This document shows positions 7,173 to 18,916 of a DNA stretch of 64,000 nt, one piece after another. The stretch's first letter is position 1; each line of letters starts with the position of its first letter. This DNA comes from Marinibacterium sp050389775. Its GTDB lineage: Bacteria; Pseudomonadota; Alphaproteobacteria; Rhodobacterales; Rhodobacteraceae. The notes under the pieces were generated by a model. That model had not been told where the DNA came from and ran no database searches. It saw only the letters and a list, made by a program, of their open reading frames with translations. A program made the translations under genes and the position numbers. The stretch is taken from NCBI RefSeq assembly GCF_050389775.1, contig NZ_CP177145.1, forward strand, positions 124,001 to 188,000, given 5' to 3'.

Positions 7173-9941
7173 ATGCCCGACGGAGCACAGACAGCCACGG
7201 TGACTTTCAATCTCAACGGCGAGGACGTGACCGTCCCCGAGGGCTTTACCATCTGGGAAGCCGCCAACGGTCGCGGCCTGGTCATCCCCCATCTCTGCCA
7301 CAAGCCGAAACCCGGCTATCGCTCGGACGGCAATTGCCGGGCCTGCATGGTCGAGATCGAAGGCGAACGCACGCTGGCCGCCTCCTGCATCCGGCCGGTG
7401 GCCGAGGGCATGGTGGTCAAGACCGAGACCGAGCGCGCCCGCAAGTCGCGCGAGATGGTGGTCGAGCTGCTGGCCGCCGACCAGCCCGAGAAGGCCCATG
7501 ATGCGTCCTCGCATTTCTGGGACATGGCCGAGCTGAACGGCGTGACCGAAAGCCGCTTTCCCAAGCTGGAAAAGAGCCGGGTGCCTCTGCTGGACAACAG
7601 CCACGTGGCGATGAACGTCAACCTCGACGCCTGCATCAGCTGCAACCTCTGTGTCCGGGCCTGCCGTGAAGTGCAGGTCAACGACGTGATCGGCATGGCC
7701 GGGCGCGGCCATGACAGCAAGATCGTCTTCGACCAGGACGACCCGATGGGCGCGTCGTCCTGCGTGGCCTGCGGCGAATGCGTGCAGGCCTGCCCGACCG
7801 GCGCGCTGATGCCGGCCGCCGTGCTCGACGACGAACAGGTCGGCGACAGCAAGGATTACGACCGCGAGGTCAACACCGTCTGCCCCTATTGCGGGGTGGG
7901 CTGCCAGATCTCGCTGAAGATCAAGGACGACAAGATCCTCTATGCCGAGGGCATCGACGGGCCGGCCAACGAGAACCGGCTGTGCGTCAAGGGCCGCTTC
8001 GGCTTTGACTACATCCACCACCCGCACCGGCTGACCAAGCCGCTGATCCGGCGCGAGGATGCGCCGGCCAAGGGGCTGAACGTCGATCCCAACGACCTGT
8101 CGACCCATTTCCGCGAGGCCAGCTGGGACGAGGCGCTGGATTTCGCGGCCAATGGCATGAAGGGCCGCGGGCGCGAGATTGCCGGCTTTGGTTCGGCCAA
8201 GTGTTCCAACGAAGAGGCCTATCTCTTCCAGAAGATGATCCGCCAGGGCTTTGGCCACAACAACGTCGATCACTGCACCCGCCTGTGCCATGCGTCGTCG
8301 GTGGCCGCGCTGATGGAAAACGTCGGGTCGGGCGCGGTGACGGCCACGTTCAACGAGATCGAGAATGCCGACGTGGCCATCGTCATCGGCTGCAACCCGA
8401 TCGAGAACCACCCCGTCGCGGCGACCTATTTCAAGCAGTTCGTCAAGCGCGGCGGCAAGCTGATCGTGATGGATCCGCGCGGCCACGGCATGAAGCGCTT
8501 TGCGTCGCACATGCTGCAGTTCAAGGCCGGCGGCGACGTGTCGATGCTCAACGGCATCATGAATGTCATCGTCGAGGAAGAGCTCTACGACCGCCAGTAC
8601 ATCGAGGCCTTTACCGAGAACTGGCCGGCGATGAAGGAGCACCTCAAGAACTTCCCGCCCGAAGAGATGGAGAAGATCTGCGGCATTCCGGCCGACACCC
8701 TGCGCGACGTGGCCCGGACCTTTGCAACGGCGCGGGCGGGCATGATCTTCTGGGGCATGGGCGTGTCGCAGCACATCCACGGCACCGACAATTCCCGCTG
8801 CCTGATCGCCCTGGCCCTGATGTGCGGCCAGGTCGGCCGCCCCGGGTCCGGCCTGCACCCGCTGCGTGGACAGAACAACGTCCAGGGCGCGTCGGATGCC
8901 GGGCTGATCCCGATGTTCCTGCCCGATTACCAGTCGGTCACCGACGACGGCGTGCGCTCGGCCTTCACCGATGTGTGGCAATCGGGGGATTTCTCGAACG
9001 AACGCGGGCTGACCGTTGTCGAGATCATGGATGCCATCCATGACGACCAGATCAAGGGCATGTACATCCTGGGCGAGAACCCGGCGATGTCGGACCCCGA
9101 TGTCGACCATGCCCGCCATGCCCTGGCCAAGCTGGATCACCTGGTCGTGCAGGATATCTTCCTGACCGAAACGGCCAATTACGCCGACGTGATCCTGCCG
9201 TCCTCGGCCTGGTACGAAAAGACCGGCACGGTGACCAACACCAACCGCCAGGTGCAGATGGGCCGCCCGGCCGTGCCCTCGCCGGGCGAGGCCAAGGAGG
9301 ATTGGTGGATCGAGGTCGAGCTGGCCAAGCGCCTGGGCCTGGACTGGAGCTATACCCATCCCAGCGAGATCTTCGCCGAGATGAAGCTCAACATGAAGTC
9401 GCTCGACAACATCACCTGGGACCGGCTGCAGACCACGGCGGTCACCTATCCGTCGCTGTCGCCCGAGGATCCCGGCCAGCCCATCGTCTTCGGCGACGGC
9501 TTCCCCCGGTCCGAAGGCCGCGCCCGGTTTGCCCCGGCCACGGTCATCCCGCCGGCCGAGCATCCGGACCCGGAATATCCCTTCGTGCTGATCACCGGCC
9601 GCCAGCTGGAACATTGGCACACCGGGTCGATGACGCGGCGGGCGACCGTCCTGGACGCGGTCGAGCCCGAGGCCAATTGTTCGCTGCATCCCAGGACGCT
9701 GCGCGAACTGGGCGTGGCGCCGGGCGAATACATCCAGCTGACCACCCGGCGCGGGTCGATCACGGTCATGGCCCGGGCCGACCGGGCGGTGGCGGAAAAC
9801 AACGTGTTCCTGCCCTTTGCCTATGTCGAGGCCGCGGCCAACATCCTGACCAACGCCGCGCTGGATCCCTTCGGGAAGATCCCCGAGTTCAAGTTCTCTG
9901 CCGTTCGGGTCGAGAAGGCAGAGCTGCTCGCCGCGGAGTGA
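7173..9941 (+). CDS. fdh1A: NAD-dependent formate dehydrogenase, molybdenum/tungsten alpha subunit
   Basis: A 922-residue catalytic subunit oxidising formate to CO2. The N-terminal ferredoxin domain has [2Fe-2S] cysteines at about 42, 55, 58 and 72. Next come the two 4Fe-4S clusters of a bacterial ferredoxin fold (CISCNLCVRAC and CVACGECVQAC), a further 4Fe-4S site (CPYCGVGC) and the bis-pterin domains. The metal-binding residue is Cys372, followed by His (RLCHASS), so it is a cysteine and not a selenocysteine enzyme. No FdsC, FdsD or FdhD accessory gene follows. A strong terminator ends the unit. Mo versus W cannot be told from sequence. Confidence 0.94.
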   Translation: MPDGAQTATVTFNLNGEDVTVPEGFTIWEAANGRGLVIPHLCHKPKPGYRSDGNCRACMVEIEGERTLAASCIRPVAEGMVVKTETERARKSREMVVELLAADQPEKAHDASSHFWDMAELNGVTESRFPKLEKSRVPLLDNSHVAMNVNLDACISCNLCVRACREVQVNDVIGMAGRGHDSKIVFDQDDPMGASSCVACGECVQACPTGALMPAAVLDDEQVGDSKDYDREVNTVCPYCGVGCQISLKIKDDKILYAEGIDGPANENRLCVKGRFGFDYIHHPHRLTKPLIRREDAPAKGLNVDPNDLSTHFREASWDEALDFAANGMKGRGREIAGFGSAKCSNEEAYLFQKMIRQGFGHNNVDHCTRLCHASSVAALMENVGSGAVTATFNEIENADVAIVIGCNPIENHPVAATYFKQFVKRGGKLIVMDPRGHGMKRFASHMLQFKAGGDVSMLNGIMNVIVEEELYDRQYIEAFTENWPAMKEHLKNFPPEEMEKICGIPADTLRDVARTFATARAGMIFWGMGVSQHIHGTDNSRCLIALALMCGQVGRPGSGLHPLRGQNNVQGASDAGLIPMFLPDYQSVTDDGVRSAFTDVWQSGDFSNERGLTVVEIMDAIHDDQIKGMYILGENPAMSDPDVDHARHALAKLDHLVVQDIFLTETANYADVILPSSAWYEKTGTVTNTNRQVQMGRPAVPSPGEAKEDWWIEVELAKRLGLDWSYTHPSEIFAEMKLNMKSLDNITWDRLQTTAVTYPSLSPEDPGQPIVFGDGFPRSEGRARFAPATVIPPAEHPDPEYPFVLITGRQLEHWHTGSMTRRATVLDAVEPEANCSLHPRTLRELGVAPGEYIQLTTRRGSITVMARADRAVAENNVFLPFAYVEAAANILTNAALDPFGKIPEFKFSAVRVEKAELLAAE

Positions 9942-9956
9942 TCCCTGCGGGCAGAG

Positions 9957-9990
9957 ACCCCCGCCCGGGTGATCCCCGGGCGGGGGTTTC
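9957..9990 (+). terminator. Rho-independent terminator after formate dehydrogenase
   Basis: Perfect 13-bp stem, ACCCCCGCCCGGG (9957-9969) pairing with 9975-9987, five-base loop, then TTTC. It lies 15 bases after the fdh1A stop. Confidence 0.85.
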
Positions 9991-10097
9991 GCTGTGTCCG
10001 GCGGGTGAATGCCGGACCCGGGCCGGGGCGATCCTGGCGGTCGCACATTGGCGCCATGACTGCCGGCCCGATGCGCCCGGTATCGGCGCAGAAGAAC

Positions 10098-10121
10098 GCC
10101 CGCCCCGATGCCGGGACGGGC
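10098..10121 (-). terminator. Possible terminator for ppc
   Basis: On the minus strand GCCCGTCCC pairs with GGGGCGGGC (one G-T pair) around a six-base loop, followed by GTTCTTC. It lies 27 bases beyond the ppc stop, on the side facing the formate dehydrogenase operon. The T-tract is poor. Confidence 0.4.
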
Positions 10122-10147
10122 CAACACACCCCGAAAGGGCGGGTGGT

Positions 10148-12895
<2,748 letters not shown>

Positions 12896-13123
12896 GATCT
12901 GGCTCCCGGTGCGCGTTCGCAATTGCTTGTTAGCGCCAACAGTGTCTCATCCGAGGGGGTGTTGTCACTATTGGTCTTTCGTCGGGGCCGGTGGGATCGT
13001 GTCGGTTTCAACGGGGCGGTTTTGCAGGCAGGGGGCAGATGCGCCCCTGCAACACGTTGAAATCCCTGGTCGTGACGGGTGCCCCTGGTGCGGGACACCC
13101 CGGTGGTCTGGGTCGTGCTGGTC

Positions 13124-14005
13124 TTACCCGATGGCTTCCAGCACGGCTTCGCCGAGGCCCGCGGGGCTTTCCGCGACGATGATACCGGCCGATTTCATCG
13201 CCTCGATCTTGTCGTCGGCGCCGCCCTTGCCGCCGGCCACGATGGCGCCGGCATGGCCCATCCGCCGGCCCGGAGGCGCGGTGCGACCGGCGATGAAGCC
13301 GGCCGTCGGCTTCCAGCGGCCCTTCTTCTTCTCGTCGGCCAGGAATTGCGCGGCGTCTTCCTCGGCCGACCCGCCGATCTCGCCGATCATGATGATCGCC
13401 TCGGTCTCGTCATCGGCCAGGAACCATTCCAGCACGTCGAGATGCTCGGTCCCCTTGATCGGGTCGCCGCCGATGCCGACACAGGTCGACTGGCCCAGCC
13501 CCACATCCGTGGTCTGTTTGACGGCCTCGTAAGTCAAGGTGCCCGAGCGGCTGACCACCCCGACCGAGCCGCGTTTGTGGATATGGCCGGGCATGATGCC
13601 GATCTTGCAGGCACCCGGCGTGATCACGCCGGGGCAGTTCGGCCCGACCAGCCGGCTGGTGCTGTCGACCAGCGCGCGCTTCACCCGCATCATGTCCTGC
13701 ACCGGGATGCCTTCGGTGATGGCCACGATGACCTCCATCTCGGCGTCGATCGCCTCAAGGATCGAATCGGCCGCGAAGGGCGGCGGCACGTAGATCACGG
13801 TGGCATTGGCCCCGGTCACGGCCTTGGCCTCGTGGACCGAGTTGAAGACCGGCAGGCCCAGGTGCTGGGTGCCGCCCTTGCCCGGGGTCACGCCGCCGAC
13901 CATGTTGGTGCCATAGGCGATGGCCTGTTCGGAGTGAAAGGTGCCCTGCGAGCCGGTCAGCCCCTGGCAGATCACCTTGGTCGATTCGTCGATCAGTACA
14001 GCCAT
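13124..14005 (-). CDS. sucD: Succinate/malate-CoA ligase, alpha subunit (canonical SucD type)
   Basis: A 293-residue alpha subunit with every classical SucD motif: CQGLTGSQGTFHSEQAIAYG (CoA-binding), VGPNCPGVITPGACKIGIMP, SRSGTLTYEAVKQT and the phosphohistidine loop GRRMGHAGAIVAGGKGGA. It forms an acyl-CoA with its beta partner, whose gene ends 5 bases upstream of this ATG. In related bacteria SucCD normally sits beside TCA genes. Here ppc follows and serine-cycle genes lie nearby, so the pair may also, or mainly, serve as malate-CoA ligase (MtkB role). Sequence favours succinate, context favours malate. I cannot decide between them. Confidence 0.9.
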   Translation of the reverse strand: MAVLIDESTKVICQGLTGSQGTFHSEQAIAYGTNMVGGVTPGKGGTQHLGLPVFNSVHEAKAVTGANATVIYVPPPFAADSILEAIDAEMEVIVAITEGIPVQDMMRVKRALVDSTSRLVGPNCPGVITPGACKIGIMPGHIHKRGSVGVVSRSGTLTYEAVKQTTDVGLGQSTCVGIGGDPIKGTEHLDVLEWFLADDETEAIIMIGEIGGSAEEDAAQFLADEKKKGRWKPTAGFIAGRTAPPGRRMGHAGAIVAGGKGGADDKIEAMKSAGIIVAESPAGLGEAVLEAIG

Positions 14006-14010
14006 TCGTC

Positions 14011-15234
14011 TTATCCCTTTGCCGCTGCCAGGACCTTTACGGTGCCATTCACCGCGGCCACGATCTTTTCCGCCCCATCGCGCAGGTTGTCCGCCGCGAT
14101 CACGTTGAGGCCCGAGGAATTGATGATCTCTTTCCCCTTGTCGACATTGGTGCCTTCCAGGCGCACCACCAGCGGCACGTTCAGCCCCACTTCCTTGACC
14201 GCCGTCACCACGCCCTCGGCGATGACGTCGCAGCGCATGATGCCGCCGAAGATGTTGACCAGGATGCCTTTGACGTTCGGGTCCGAGGTGATGATCTTGA
14301 ACGCCTCGGTCACCTTTTCGGTGGTGGCCCCGCCGCCCACGTCGAGGAAGTTGGCCGGTTCGGAGCCGTAGAGCTTGATGATGTCCATCGTCGCCATCGC
14401 CAGGCCCGCGCCGTTGACCATGCAGCCGATCTCGCCGTCCAGCGCGATGTAGTTCAGATCGTATTTCGAGGCTTCCAGCTCCTTGGCGTCTTCCTCGGTC
14501 TCGTCGCGCAGGGCGGCGATGTCGGGGTGGCGATAGACGGCGTTGCTGTCAAAGCCCATCTTGGCATCGAGGCATTTCAGATCGCCCTTGTCGCTGACGA
14601 TCAGCGGGTTGATCTCGAGCATGTCCATGTCCTTGTCGGTGAACAGCTTGTAGAGAATGCCCATCAGCCCGACACATTGCTTGACCTGCGCGCCTTCCAG
14701 ACCCAGCGCAAAGGCGATGCGGCGGCCGTGGAAGGGCTGGTAGCCGGTGGCCGGATCGACCGAGAAGGACAGGATCTTGTCCGGGGTCTCGGCGGCGACT
14801 TCCTCGATGTCCATGCCGCCCTCGGTCGAGCAGACAAAGGCCACGCGCGAGGTCACGCGGTCGACCAGCAGCGCCAGGTACAATTCGCGCGAGATGCCCG
14901 AGCCGTCCTCGATGTAGATCCGGTTGACCTGCTTGCCGGCCGGCCCGGTCTGGTGGGTGACCAGCGTGCGGCCCAGCATGCATTGCGCCTCGTGGGCGGC
15001 TTCCTCGACCGACTTGGTCACGCGCACGCCGCCCTTCTCGCCGGCGCTGGGTTCCTTGAACTTGCCCTTGCCGCGTCCGCCGGCATGGATCTGCGCCTTG
15101 ACCACCCAGAGCGGCCCGTCCAGGGCGCTGGCGGCGGTCTTGGCCTCTTCGGCCTTCAGCACGGCGCGGCCGTCGCTGACCGGCGCTCCGTAATCGCGAA
15201 GCAGGGCCTTTGCCTGGTATTCATGGATGTTCAC
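14011..15234 (-). CDS. sucC: Succinate/malate-CoA ligase, beta subunit (canonical SucC type)
   Basis: A 407-residue ATP-grasp beta subunit. It is read from a GTG at 15234 because the protein then begins NIHEYQAKALLRDYGAPV like the family, and GGGAGGA lies about 9 bases upstream; the open frame to 15348 has no family similarity. ATP-binding VKAQIHAGGRGKGKFKE, LEINPLIV, ANFLDVGGGATTEKV and NIFGGIMRCDVIAEGV are all intact, unlike the divergent pair at 2315-4360. First gene of a SucC-SucD unit leading toward ppc, after the hydrolase gene upstream on the same strand. Role as described for its partner: TCA succinate-CoA ligase or serine-cycle malate-CoA ligase. Confidence 0.9.
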   Translation of the reverse strand: MNIHEYQAKALLRDYGAPVSDGRAVLKAEEAKTAASALDGPLWVVKAQIHAGGRGKGKFKEPSAGEKGGVRVTKSVEEAAHEAQCMLGRTLVTHQTGPAGKQVNRIYIEDGSGISRELYLALLVDRVTSRVAFVCSTEGGMDIEEVAAETPDKILSFSVDPATGYQPFHGRRIAFALGLEGAQVKQCVGLMGILYKLFTDKDMDMLEINPLIVSDKGDLKCLDAKMGFDSNAVYRHPDIAALRDETEEDAKELEASKYDLNYIALDGEIGCMVNGAGLAMATMDIIKLYGSEPANFLDVGGGATTEKVTEAFKIITSDPNVKGILVNIFGGIMRCDVIAEGVVTAVKEVGLNVPLVVRLEGTNVDKGKEIINSSGLNVIAADNLRDGAEKIVAAVNGTVKVLAAAKG

Positions 15235-15286
15235 GCCTTGGGTTCCTCCCTTGATGCCGGCCTTTGCGGCCGGGGTTCCTGTTGGA

Positions 15287-15823
15287 TCACTTGATGAGCG
15301 GCAGAAGCTTCTTGAACGCGGGGGTGCCCGCCTTGCCCAGCCATTCAAAGACGACCATTTCGGTCGTCACGATGCCCACGCCGCTGGCGTTCAGCCGGGC
15401 GATGCAGGCCTGTTCGCTTTCCAGCGTGCGCGAGGCCGTGGCATCGGAGACCACAAAGACCTCGTAGCCCTCTTCGATCATGCTGGCGGCGGTCTGGACC
15501 ACGCAGATATGCGCCTCCATCCCGGCGATCACGGCCTGCTTGCGGTCCTGGCGGCGGAATTCGGCGGCAAAGCCGTCGTCTTCCATGCAGGAGAAATGCA
15601 TCTTGGGCAGCACGACCGCCCCGGGCATGGCCAGCTCGGGCACCGTCGCGCCCAGGCCCTTGGGATATTGTTCGGTCATCAGGACCGGCACGCCGACCTC
15701 GCCGGCCGCGGCCAGCAGGGTGCGGGTGTTGCGAATCGTCCGGGCCGGGGCCTGCATGGCGGGCACCAGCCGCTCCTGCATGTCGATGACGACAAGGATG
15801 GAATCCTGTGCGCGAATGAGCAT
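15287..15823 (-). CDS. Isochorismatase-family cysteine hydrolase
   Basis: A 178-residue alpha/beta hydrolase with the family triad: Asp in LVVIDMQERL (about 14), Lys in VLPKMHFS (about 94) and nucleophilic Cys in GMEAHICVVQTA (about 127). Family members hydrolyse amide or ether bonds (nicotinamide, N-carbamoylsarcosine, isochorismate and others). The specificity here is not evident. It lies 52 bases upstream of sucC on the same strand and is divergent from the GntR/oxalate operon, sharing its operator region. Removal of a formamide or carbamoyl side product would fit the C1 context but is only inference. Confidence 0.85.
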   Translation of the reverse strand: MLIRAQDSILVVIDMQERLVPAMQAPARTIRNTRTLLAAAGEVGVPVLMTEQYPKGLGATVPELAMPGAVVLPKMHFSCMEDDGFAAEFRRQDRKQAVIAGMEAHICVVQTAASMIEEGYEVFVVSDATASRTLESEQACIARLNASGVGIVTTEMVVFEWLGKAGTPAFKKLLPLIK

Positions 15824-15914
15824 GAGCGTGCCGTGCCTCCCCCTGGGCCTTCCTGGTGTGCCGCCGGTCGCAGGGCATGGCGCTTTGGCGCTCTAAAGCG
15901 TTAACGGCAAGCAG

Positions 15915-15931
15915 TGGTATGCCAAATACCA
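15915..15931. promoter_or_regulatory. Candidate GntR operator 1 (TGGTATGCCA, with inverted ATACCA)
   Basis: TGGTATGCCA at 15915-15924 is identical to the decamer at 4398-4407. It also forms an inverted repeat TGGTAT / ATACCA with the bases up to 15931. Confidence 0.45.
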
Positions 15932-16205
15932 CGATGCAGGCGATACATCAAGTGGTCCGAATTCCGGGCTATTCGGCCAACGATTCCCGGTGTTCAAAAG
16001 CGCCCGGCGGGGCGGGAAAAATCCGTGCCGCATCGCAACAGGATCGGCCGGCCACCTGCCTGTCCAATCGGTCATGCCGCAGGCGCAGAAACAAAATTAC
16101 GCCTTTTTAATCAAATGGATGTGAAAAGGGGTACTCTGCGTTGCAGCATGTGCAAAGGTCCTATGACCCAAGAAGGAAAGACATTGAAATATCGCGGTGT
16201 TATGG

Positions 16206-16215
16206 TGGTACACCA
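16206..16215. promoter_or_regulatory. Candidate GntR operator 2 (TGGTACACCA)
   Basis: One base away from the symmetric TGGTATACCA. It is the exact reverse complement of the site at 16286-16295, 80 bases downstream, which suggests paired binding with looping. It lies in front of gntR. Confidence 0.5.
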
Positions 16216-16285
16216 AATACAAACTGTGCAACTGCAGCGAAGAATGGCGACGAAAGGGAATTGCGCGCCTCAGGTGTCTGGTCTA

Positions 16286-16295
16286 TGGTGTACCA
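16286..16295. promoter_or_regulatory. Candidate GntR operator 3 (TGGTGTACCA)
   Basis: Reverse complement of the 16206-16215 site, ending 48 bases upstream of the gntR start, where a repressor could block the operon promoter. Consistent with autoregulation. Confidence 0.5.
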
Positions 16296-16343
16296 CATGA
16301 TCAGGAACACGTCGCAGATCGCACTCAAGACTGGAGGAGAGGC

Positions 16344-17048
16344 ATGAAGCTTCGACCGATCGCGACCAATTTCACCCTGAAAGACCATGTCTATGACCGC
16401 CTGCGCGAGGCCATTACCGAAATGGACATCTATGCACGCGATGCCGATCTCAGGCTGGACGAAAGGTCGCTGGCCGAACAGCTGGGTATCTCGCGCACGC
16501 CGCTGCGTGACGCGATCGCGCGGCTGGAAGGCGACGGGCTGGTATCGGTCGTGCCGCGCAAGGGCATCTATGTCCGGCGCAAATCCCTCGAGGAAGTGCT
16601 CGAGATGATCATTGCCTGGGCCGCGCTGGAAAGCATGGCCGCACGGCTGGCCGCCGACCGGGCGACCGACAACGAGATCGCGTCGCTGCGCAAGATCGCG
16701 TCGAAATATTCCGGGGAGCCCGGCAGCGCCGAGATCTCGGAATATTCCGACGACAACATCAAGTTTCACCAGCGCATCCTGGAGATTTCCAAATGCGCGA
16801 TGCTGAAGACCATGGCTGACGGGCTGTTCCTGCACATGCATGCGGTGCGGCTGCGGGCCATGGGGGAAGGGGACCGCATGCGCCGGTCCCTGGTCGACCA
16901 TGCCGAGATCATCGAGGCACTGGAATCGCGTGACCCCGAACTGGCCGCCGAGCGGGTGCGGGAACACACGATGCGTCTTCATGAACACGTCCGCCGGACC
17001 TGGGTCCGGCTGGAATTCAATCTCAAGGACAAGATGGACACCGCCTAG
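16344..17048 (+). CDS. GntR-family (FCD domain) regulator of the oxalate operon
   Basis: A 234-residue regulator. The winged helix spans about residues 12-80, with the typical GntR segment RSLAEQLGISRTPLRDAIARLEGDGLV and the wing VPRKGIYVR. A helical FCD ligand-binding domain follows (about 90-220) with candidate metal/ligand residues in SDDNIKFHQRIL, LFLHMHAVR and VDHAEIIEAL. It is the first gene of the plus-strand unit, 52 bases before oxalyl-CoA decarboxylase. Three TGGTA-type palindromes precede it, so autoregulation is likely. An oxalate-pathway acid as effector is inference. Confidence 0.9.
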   Translation: MKLRPIATNFTLKDHVYDRLREAITEMDIYARDADLRLDERSLAEQLGISRTPLRDAIARLEGDGLVSVVPRKGIYVRRKSLEEVLEMIIAWAALESMAARLAADRATDNEIASLRKIASKYSGEPGSAEISEYSDDNIKFHQRILEISKCAMLKTMADGLFLHMHAVRLRAMGEGDRMRRSLVDHAEIIEALESRDPELAAERVREHTMRLHEHVRRTWVRLEFNLKDKMDTA

Positions 17049-17100
17049 AAAGGGCGGGTCCGGGCCGGACCAGCCGGCCGGGCTCAAAGGGGAGAAAGAC

Positions 17101-18876
17101 ATGGCCGTTGCCACTGCAAAAGAAGACATCAGCACCAGCATGGAACCGGGGCCGGAGACCCTGACCGACGGGTTCCACCTGCTGATCGACGCGCTGAAGC
17201 TCAACGGTGTCGAGACCATCTACAACGTCCCGGGCATCCCGATCACCGACCTGGGCCGTTATGCCCAGGCGCAGGGGCTGCGGGTCCTGTCTTTCCGGCA
17301 TGAACAGCACGCGGGCTATGCCGCCGCGGCGGCCGGCTTCCTGACCAAGAAACCGGGTGTCTGCATGACCGTGTCGGCCCCCGGTTTCCTCAACGGCCTG
17401 ACGGCGCTGGCCCATGCCACGACCAATTGCTGGCCGATGATCCTGATCTCGGGCTCGTCCGAGCGTGAAATCGTCGACCTGCAGCGCGGCGATTACGAAG
17501 AGATGGACCAGCTGGCCATCGCCCGGCCCCATGCCAAGGCGGCCTATCGCATCCTGCATGCCGAGGATATCGGCCTGGGCGTGGCCCGCGCGGTGCGCGC
17601 GGCGCTGACCGGGCGGCCCGGCGGTGTCTACCTGGACGTGCCCGGCCAGCTGCTGGGCCAGGTGATGGACGCGGCCGAAGGCGCGCAGTCGCTGATCCAG
17701 GTGGTCGATCCCAGCCCGGCCAGCGTGCCGGCCCCGGCGGCAATCACCCGGGCGGTCGACGTGCTGAAATCGGCCAAGAAGCCGCTGATCATCATCGGCA
17801 AGGGCGCGGCCTATGCCCAGGCCGACGACGCCGTGCGCGAGCTGGTCGAAACGCTGGGCTTCCCCTACCTGCCGATGTCGATGGCCAAGGGCCTGCTGCC
17901 CGACGACCATCCGCAATGTGCCTCGGCCGCGCGGTCGCTGGTGCTGAAGGACAGCGATTGCGTCTTCCTGATCGGCGCCCGGCTGAACTGGCTGCTGAGC
18001 CATGGCCAGGGCAAGGCCTGGGGCGAGAAGGGCGCCAAGACATTCGTCCAGATCGACATCGAACCGACCGAGATGGACAGCAACCAGAAGATCACGGCCC
18101 CGCTGATCGGTGACATCGGCAGCGTGGCAGAGGCGCTGCTGAAGGAAATCGGCGGCAGCTGGGAAAAACCGTCGATCGAATGGACCGGCGCGGTGCGGGC
18201 CAAGGTCGAGGCCAACGTGGCCAAGATGGCGCCGCGGCTCAAGAACAACAATTCGCCGATGGATTACCAGGGCTCGCTGGGCGTCATCAAGGAGATGATC
18301 GCGGCCAACCCCGACACCGTGCTGGTCAACGAAGGCGCCAATGCGCTGGACCAGTGCCGGTCGATCGTCGACATCCACAAGCCGCGCAAGCGGCTGGACG
18401 TGGGCACCTGGGGCATCATGGGCATCGGCATGGGCTCGGCCATCGCGGCGGCCGTCGAGACGGGCAACCAGGTGCTGGCCGTCGAGGGCGACAGCGCCTT
18501 CGGGTTCTGCGGAATGGAGATCGAAACCGTCTGCCGCTACAACCTGCCGGTCTGCACGGTCATCATGAACAACAACGGCATCTATCGCGGCGACGGTGAA
18601 AACTGGTCGGGCGGCGAGGATCCGTCGACCACGGTCTTCGTCAAGGGCTCGCGCTATGACCTGATGATCCAGGCCTTCGGTGGCGTCGGCGTGACGGTCG
18701 ACAACCCCGATGCCCTGCGCCAGGCCATCCAGGAGGCCTTTGACAGCCGCAAGCCGACGCTGATCAACGCCGTGATCGCCGAGGGCGCCGGCAAGGAAAG
18801 CGGCAACATCGGCAATCTCAATCCCTCGTCCGTCGTGGCGCAGCAGCGTTACCCGCAGGCCAGGAAGATCAAGTGA
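17101..18876 (+). CDS. oxc: Oxalyl-CoA decarboxylase
   Basis: A 591-residue thiamine-diphosphate enzyme converting oxalyl-CoA to formyl-CoA and CO2. The N-terminal pyrimidine-binding domain has the catalytic-Glu region LSFRHEQHAGYAAAAAG (about 65-81). A central domain follows, then the C-terminal ThDP/Mg motif beginning EGDSAFGF and ending about 30 residues later in VIMNNNGIYRGDGE. The acetolactate-synthase-like fold paired with an adjacent formyl-CoA transferase identifies oxalyl-CoA rather than a keto acid as substrate. AAAGGGGAGAAAGAC precedes the ATG. It lies 40 bases upstream of frc. Confidence 0.95.
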   Translation: MAVATAKEDISTSMEPGPETLTDGFHLLIDALKLNGVETIYNVPGIPITDLGRYAQAQGLRVLSFRHEQHAGYAAAAAGFLTKKPGVCMTVSAPGFLNGLTALAHATTNCWPMILISGSSEREIVDLQRGDYEEMDQLAIARPHAKAAYRILHAEDIGLGVARAVRAALTGRPGGVYLDVPGQLLGQVMDAAEGAQSLIQVVDPSPASVPAPAAITRAVDVLKSAKKPLIIIGKGAAYAQADDAVRELVETLGFPYLPMSMAKGLLPDDHPQCASAARSLVLKDSDCVFLIGARLNWLLSHGQGKAWGEKGAKTFVQIDIEPTEMDSNQKITAPLIGDIGSVAEALLKEIGGSWEKPSIEWTGAVRAKVEANVAKMAPRLKNNNSPMDYQGSLGVIKEMIAANPDTVLVNEGANALDQCRSIVDIHKPRKRLDVGTWGIMGIGMGSAIAAAVETGNQVLAVEGDSAFGFCGMEIETVCRYNLPVCTVIMNNNGIYRGDGENWSGGEDPSTTVFVKGSRYDLMIQAFGGVGVTVDNPDALRQAIQEAFDSRKPTLINAVIAEGAGKESGNIGNLNPSSVVAQQRYPQARKIK

Positions 18877-18916
18877 CCCACAGCAAAATGACACAAGCGA
18901 CAGGGGAGGCACGCAA

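Larger units (their letters stand above)
15824..16343. promoter_or_regulatory. 520-bp divergent control region of the oxalate operon
   Basis: No credible gene in this stretch. It is less GC-rich than its surroundings, notably around 16085-16270, and carries three TGGTA-type palindromic sites (15915, 16206, 16286) listed separately. It must hold the promoters of the hydrolase (minus) and of gntR and the operon behind it (plus). The ATG of gntR is preceded by GGAGGAGAGG. Confidence 0.65.

Noticed and set aside
13000..13110. Hairpins between sucD and ppc as a terminator
   Set aside because: Several weak GC stems with slips and no T-tract; whether ppc is transcribed with sucCD cannot be settled from them.
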